From an uncultured Pseudomonadales bacterium (GTDB taxonomy: Bacteria > Pseudomonadota > Gammaproteobacteria > Pseudomonadales > Azotimanducaceae), in contig CATOTI010000002.1 in NCBI GenBank assembly GCA_951813295.1, positions 3,110,522 to 3,174,521 on the forward strand: DNA of 64,000 nt, given 5' to 3'. Shown here one piece after another: positions 60,975 through 64,000 of this stretch; the stretch's first letter is position 1; the number at the start of each line of letters is the position of its first letter. Both the position numbers and the translations under genes were made by a program. The notes below the pieces were generated by a model. It worked only from the letters and a program-made list of their open reading frames with translations, made no database searches and was not told where the DNA came from.

Positions 60975-61751
60975 CTATCGCGCCTTGAACACCGGTTCAC
61001 GTTTCTCAACAAACGCGCGCATCGCTTCGCGGCTGTCCTCCGTGGCACCGGTTCGGCTGTGGCGCTCGGACTCGAGTTCGATGTAGTCGCGCAGCGGCAT
61101 ACTTTCGGCGTTGACGAAGTTCTTCTTCATCTCGCTGATCGCGAGAGGCGCGGACTTTGCAAGTCGTTCGACGATGGCTTCGACGTCGTCGCGAAAGGTC
61201 TCGTCGGGGAAAGCTTTCAAGATGAGGCCGATCCGCTCGGCTTCGTCGGCCTTGAACTTCTCCGACATGAAGAAAAGCTCACGCGCCTTGGTCGCGCCGA
61301 CGATGCGTGGCAGGAGCCACGGGCCGGCCATGTCGCCGGAAATCGCGACGCCGAGGAAAGCCGTATTGAACGACGCTCGGGCGGTGGCGTAGCGGAGGTC
61401 GCATGCGCATGCCCAGCCGAATCCAGCACCCGCGCAGGCGCCGTTGATCGCCGCCACGGTGATCTTGGGCATTTCGTGCAGGAGCGAGGTGATATGGAAA
61501 CAGGCTTTCGAGAACGGTTTTTGGGGTTCACCGCTGGTCGAGGCGTTGAGATCGACGCCCGGACAGAAACCGCGCCCTTCGCCGGTGAAGAGCAACACAC
61601 GCGTGCTCTCGTCGAGGGCTGCTTCGTTCAGGCAGTGATAGAGCTCACGCATCATCTGATTGTTGATGCCGTTCAGGTTGTCCGGCCGGTTGAGCGTCAC
61701 GGTGGCCCGGGTGCCGGAAACTTCGTATTTGATGGTCTCGTAGTCGGTCAT
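60975..61751 (-). CDS. Enoyl-CoA hydratase/isomerase family protein
   Basis: A 258-residue crotonase with GEGRGFCPGVDL and NGACAGAGFGWACACDL for the oxyanion hole. The second acid region is LGVAISGDMAGPWLLP (Asp), as in isomerase or crotonase subgroups that act on 2-enoyl-CoA variants. A GGGGGAAG ribosome-binding site precedes ATG 61751. The VOC gene follows immediately on the same strand. Confidence 0.9.
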   Translation of the reverse strand: MTDYETIKYEVSGTRATVTLNRPDNLNGINNQMMRELYHCLNEAALDESTRVLLFTGEGRGFCPGVDLNASTSGEPQKPFSKACFHITSLLHEMPKITVAAINGACAGAGFGWACACDLRYATARASFNTAFLGVAISGDMAGPWLLPRIVGATKARELFFMSEKFKADEAERIGLILKAFPDETFRDDVEAIVERLAKSAPLAISEMKKNFVNAESMPLRDYIELESERHSRTGATEDSREAMRAFVEKREPVFKAR

Positions 61752-61854
61752 TCGATCTTCCCCCTTGCGTGTTGCCCTAGATTACTCTGCCGCGAGACGG
61801 CCGAGCCATTGAAGGCGCAGGATAGGAGCCAGGTCGACACCGAAGGAGCAAGGA

Positions 61855-62463
61855 ATGGCGGAATCGGAGATTCAAGATCTCGAGGCGCAGATCTTCGAGC
61901 TGACGGCGAGACTGAACGAGCTCAAACGGCAGAGCACCGGCGCGCCGGTCGGCGATTACACGTTTCGAACGGCTGATGGCACGACGACTTTGAGTGCGCT
62001 CTTCGGCTCGCACGATCGGCTGCTGGTGATCCATAACATGGGTGAGAAATGCCGTTACTGCACATTGTGGGCGGATGGCTTCAACGGCTTTCTGCCGCAT
62101 CTCGAGGATGCGATGTCGGTGGTGTTGGCGTCCAAAGACGAGCCGGACGTGCAGCGGACGTTCGCCAACTCGCGTGGTTGGCGCTTTCGCCTCGTATCAC
62201 ACGCGGACAGTGACTATTCGGCCGAACAGTCGGTCCATTCGGAATACGAAAACGCACCCGGGGCGGTCGTCTACGAGCGTCGGGACGGACAGATCTTTCG
62301 CAAGAACGCCTGCCAATTTGGTCCGGGCGATCAGTACTGCTCGTTGTGGAACCTGCTAGGCCTCGCCGGGCTCGACGAAGGCACATGGACGCCGCAGTTT
62401 CGCTACTGGCAGCGTCCTGAGGAACTGGAGGACGGTGGCGAGAACGTCGCGCCGGCGAGCTGA
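61855..62463 (+). CDS. DUF899 family thioredoxin-like protein
   Basis: A 202-residue protein: a coiled-coil-like front (EIQDLEAQIFELTARLNELK), then a thioredoxin-type fold with KCRYCTLWADGF (CxxC, residues 65-68) and a DUF899 tail (FQFGP-like segment ACQFGPGDQY). The family may reduce peroxides or disulfides, but the activity is unproven. AAGGAGCAAGG lies before the ATG. It is divergent from the crotonase gene and convergent with the LanC-like gene. Confidence 0.85.
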   Translation: MAESEIQDLEAQIFELTARLNELKRQSTGAPVGDYTFRTADGTTTLSALFGSHDRLLVIHNMGEKCRYCTLWADGFNGFLPHLEDAMSVVLASKDEPDVQRTFANSRGWRFRLVSHADSDYSAEQSVHSEYENAPGAVVYERRDGQIFRKNACQFGPGDQYCSLWNLLGLAGLDEGTWTPQFRYWQRPEELEDGGENVAPAS

Positions 62464-62493
62464 TACTCACGGGGACCGACGCCCTTTCTCGAC

Positions 62494-63672
62494 TCAGAAG
62501 TAGTCGATCGTCGGGAAACCGGGCCGGCCTTCGAGGCAGTGATCGAGGTAGACGGCGAGACCGAGATCGCCCGTCCAGAGCGAATATTTGCGCTGTCCGG
62601 TTTCGGCAAGCGCTCGGCCGTCCTGCGCGATCGCGTGCATCGCAAACCGTCGCGCACGATCGAGCCAGACCTCATCGCCTGTCCGTTCGAACAGGCGCAG
62701 GAACGCAAAACCCGACCCGGGCACGCCGTGACAAAGGCTCGGCCGCTTTTTGATTGGGCCCGCTCGCCAGATGAGTTCGCCGGCACCCCTGAGTAGTTCG
62801 TCGATCCGCGGATCGGGCCAGGCGCCGAACACGTTCACGACGCCGGGTGCGCCGTTACAGTGCTGGAGGAGGCGCGTGTGTGCGGTCGGCCGTGTCGAGT
62901 CGCCGTAGACGAGCTGCCAATTCACCAACGCGCCGTCGCGGATGGCCGTTCGCTCGAGCGTTGTCGAGATACGCTCGGCCGCGAGATCTCGTGTTTGGGG
63001 TGGCAGGTAGGCCCGGCCAACGACGATAGGCGCGAGGTTTCCCGCCATGCCGTGAAGCGCGGAGAGCATTCTGTCCGTGTGGCCATAGAGAGGCGCATGC
63101 CAGAGCCAGGCCCCGTCGAACGCTCGCCATTCATCAACGAGCGATTGCACAAGCGTTCGAAAGACCGCGAGTGATGAGTCGTTTGCCGTCGCGCGATGGA
63201 GATGTAGGGCCCCGAGCGCGCTACCGGCCCGTCCCCAGAGGATCCCGTTGGCGGGTCGGTCCTCGTCCCGCGCGAAGCTTTGGGCGGGGAAAGGGGTCGG
63301 CGTGCGGTCGATCAGGTGCGAGAGCAGCTCGATGCCGGCCGAACCGAGAAGTAAACCGGTCCCGTCGGATGGCCCCGTTCGGCGATTGCTGGCGGCGATA
63401 TCCGGCAACGCGGAGGCGATTGTGGTGGGCAGTTGATCGAGGTGGTGGAGTGCCCAGACGACACCTGCCGCGCCGTAGTAGATAGGCGTAAGAACCTCGG
63501 CGCGTTCGGGCGACCGATCGATCGGATGAATCGGCCAGAAACCGTCGGGCGAGAACGTGGCGATCGTATCGGCAACGATCGAATCGATCGCTGCACGCGC
63601 ACTGCTTTCGTTCCAGACCGCGCCGACGAGGTCCTCGTGGCGGTCCTCGTCGAAGAGCGCCACCGCGGTCAC
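62494..63672 (-). CDS. Lanthionine synthetase C-like (LanC/LanCL) protein
   Basis: A 392-residue alpha-toroid protein. The zinc-site signatures are present as LLQHCNGAPGVVN and SLCHGVPGSGFAF (Cys, Cys-His), along with GRAGSALGALH-type repeats. Bacterial LanC cyclises dehydroamino-acid peptides with Cys; free-standing LANCL-like proteins may add glutathione to other targets. No precursor peptide or LanB is in view. Coupled (ATGA) to the PEP-utilising gene whose stop overlaps its ATG. Confidence 0.83.
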   Translation of the reverse strand: MTAVALFDEDRHEDLVGAVWNESSARAAIDSIVADTIATFSPDGFWPIHPIDRSPERAEVLTPIYYGAAGVVWALHHLDQLPTTIASALPDIAASNRRTGPSDGTGLLLGSAGIELLSHLIDRTPTPFPAQSFARDEDRPANGILWGRAGSALGALHLHRATANDSSLAVFRTLVQSLVDEWRAFDGAWLWHAPLYGHTDRMLSALHGMAGNLAPIVVGRAYLPPQTRDLAAERISTTLERTAIRDGALVNWQLVYGDSTRPTAHTRLLQHCNGAPGVVNVFGAWPDPRIDELLRGAGELIWRAGPIKKRPSLCHGVPGSGFAFLRLFERTGDEVWLDRARRFAMHAIAQDGRALAETGQRKYSLWTGDLGLAVYLDHCLEGRPGFPTIDYF

Positions 63673-64000
63673 GCGATGGCTTCTTTGTCCTCGGCGTGGA
63701 TGACCACGGTACCGGCGTCGCCGTCGATCGTGATCGTCTGACCGTGCCTGATTCGTACCGTTCCGTTGCCGACCCCGAGGACGGCCGGGATGCCGTACTC
63801 GCGGGCGACGATCGAGCCGTGCGCCAGGATGCTGCCGACGTCGGTTACGAGCCCCACGGCGTGGGCAAAGAGCTGCGTCCAGGCCGGTGTCGTCAGGGGA
63901 CTCACGAGGATCGATCCGGGCACCATCTTGTCGAATTCGGCTGCGCCGGTGATCACGCTGGCGGGCGCTGTGACCCGTCCGGAGCTGACCGCGAAGCCGC
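63669..64000 (-). CDS. PEP-utilising enzyme, mobile phosphohistidine domain (5' end outside window)
   Basis: About 110 residues of a C-terminal swivelling domain as in PEP synthase, pyruvate phosphate dikinase and rifampicin phosphotransferase. TDVGSILAHGSIVAREYGIP holds the phosphorylated His; the tail IRHGQTITIDGDAGTV ends the domain. The rest of the protein lies beyond base 64000. It overlaps the LanC-like ATG by four bases, so the two proteins are made together. Enzyme class cannot be decided without the missing part. Confidence 0.85.
   Translation of the reverse strand, partial: GFAVSSGRVTAPASVITGAAEFDKMVPGSILVSPLTTPAWTQLFAHAVGLVTDVGSILAHGSIVAREYGIPAVLGVGNGTVRIRHGQTITIDGDAGTVVIHAEDKEAIA

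Noticed and set aside
1..64000. CRISPR arrays, tRNA or rRNA genes, insertion sequences
   Set aside because: No regularly spaced repeat, cloverleaf-like sequence, rRNA segment or transposase motif was seen by reading; a covariance-model or IS search was not possible here.

Overview
The window is a gene-dense stretch of chromosome, high in GC over most of its length, from what looks like an uncultured heterotrophic Gram-negative bacterium. A Pseudomonadota-like lineage is the best guess: there are predicted lipoproteins, periplasmic c-type cytochrome and PQQ enzymes, TRAP transporters, a HupE/UreJ-like protein and many GTG/TTG starts. Taxonomy is inferred from gene families only. I see no rRNA, tRNA, CRISPR array, integrase or transposase.

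Layout. 1-10.3 kb, mostly plus strand: partial 3-hydroxyisobutyrate dehydrogenase, acetyltransferase, a Nudix fusion, a 2-hydroxyacid dehydrogenase, a crotonase, then gluconate metabolism (6-phosphogluconate dehydrogenase carrying two lesions, followed by gluconokinase), a PhoD-like phosphatase, a GFA protein and an acyl-CoA dehydrogenase. 10.3-14.6 kb: epimerase, GST, HupE-like protein, helical protein and a VOC protein. 14.6-19.2 kb: a coupled secreted redox operon (two NHL beta-propellers, PQQ dehydrogenase lipoprotein, cytochrome c). 19.2-22.1 kb: an AT-richer cassette (TetR facing GST, HD-domain and membrane-protein genes). 22.1-27.2 kb, minus: TRAP transporter, two-subunit ThDP enzyme and a secreted cyclase. 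27.3-33.9 kb, minus: K+ channel, small membrane protein and a complete Dpp/Opp-type ABC transporter. 34.1-36.3 kb: a KAP NTPase coupled to an FGE-fold protein, the most system-like unknown here.

36.5-57 kb is dominated by acyl-CoA and oxygenase chemistry: LLM flavin oxidoreductase, crotonases, four phytanoyl-CoA dioxygenase-like proteins, kynureninase, a DapA-like aldolase, two paralogous CaiB-like proteins with reversed domain order, an ANT(4')-like nucleotidyltransferase, three MFS transporters and a single-chain biotin-dependent acyl-CoA carboxylase. 57-64 kb: aldo/keto reductase, two SDRs (one lacking the catalytic Lys), a hairpin-rich gap, an ArsR regulator, a VOC protein, a crotonase, a DUF899 protein, a LanC-like protein and the end of a PEP-utilising enzyme running off the window.

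Taken together the region suits uptake and oxidation of small organic acids, peptides and acyl-CoA-linked compounds. Three loci look damaged or misassembled: gnd (5.5-6.9 kb), the FGE gene (35.3-36.3 kb) and the head-to-head junction near 14.6 kb. These should be checked against reads before being called biological.
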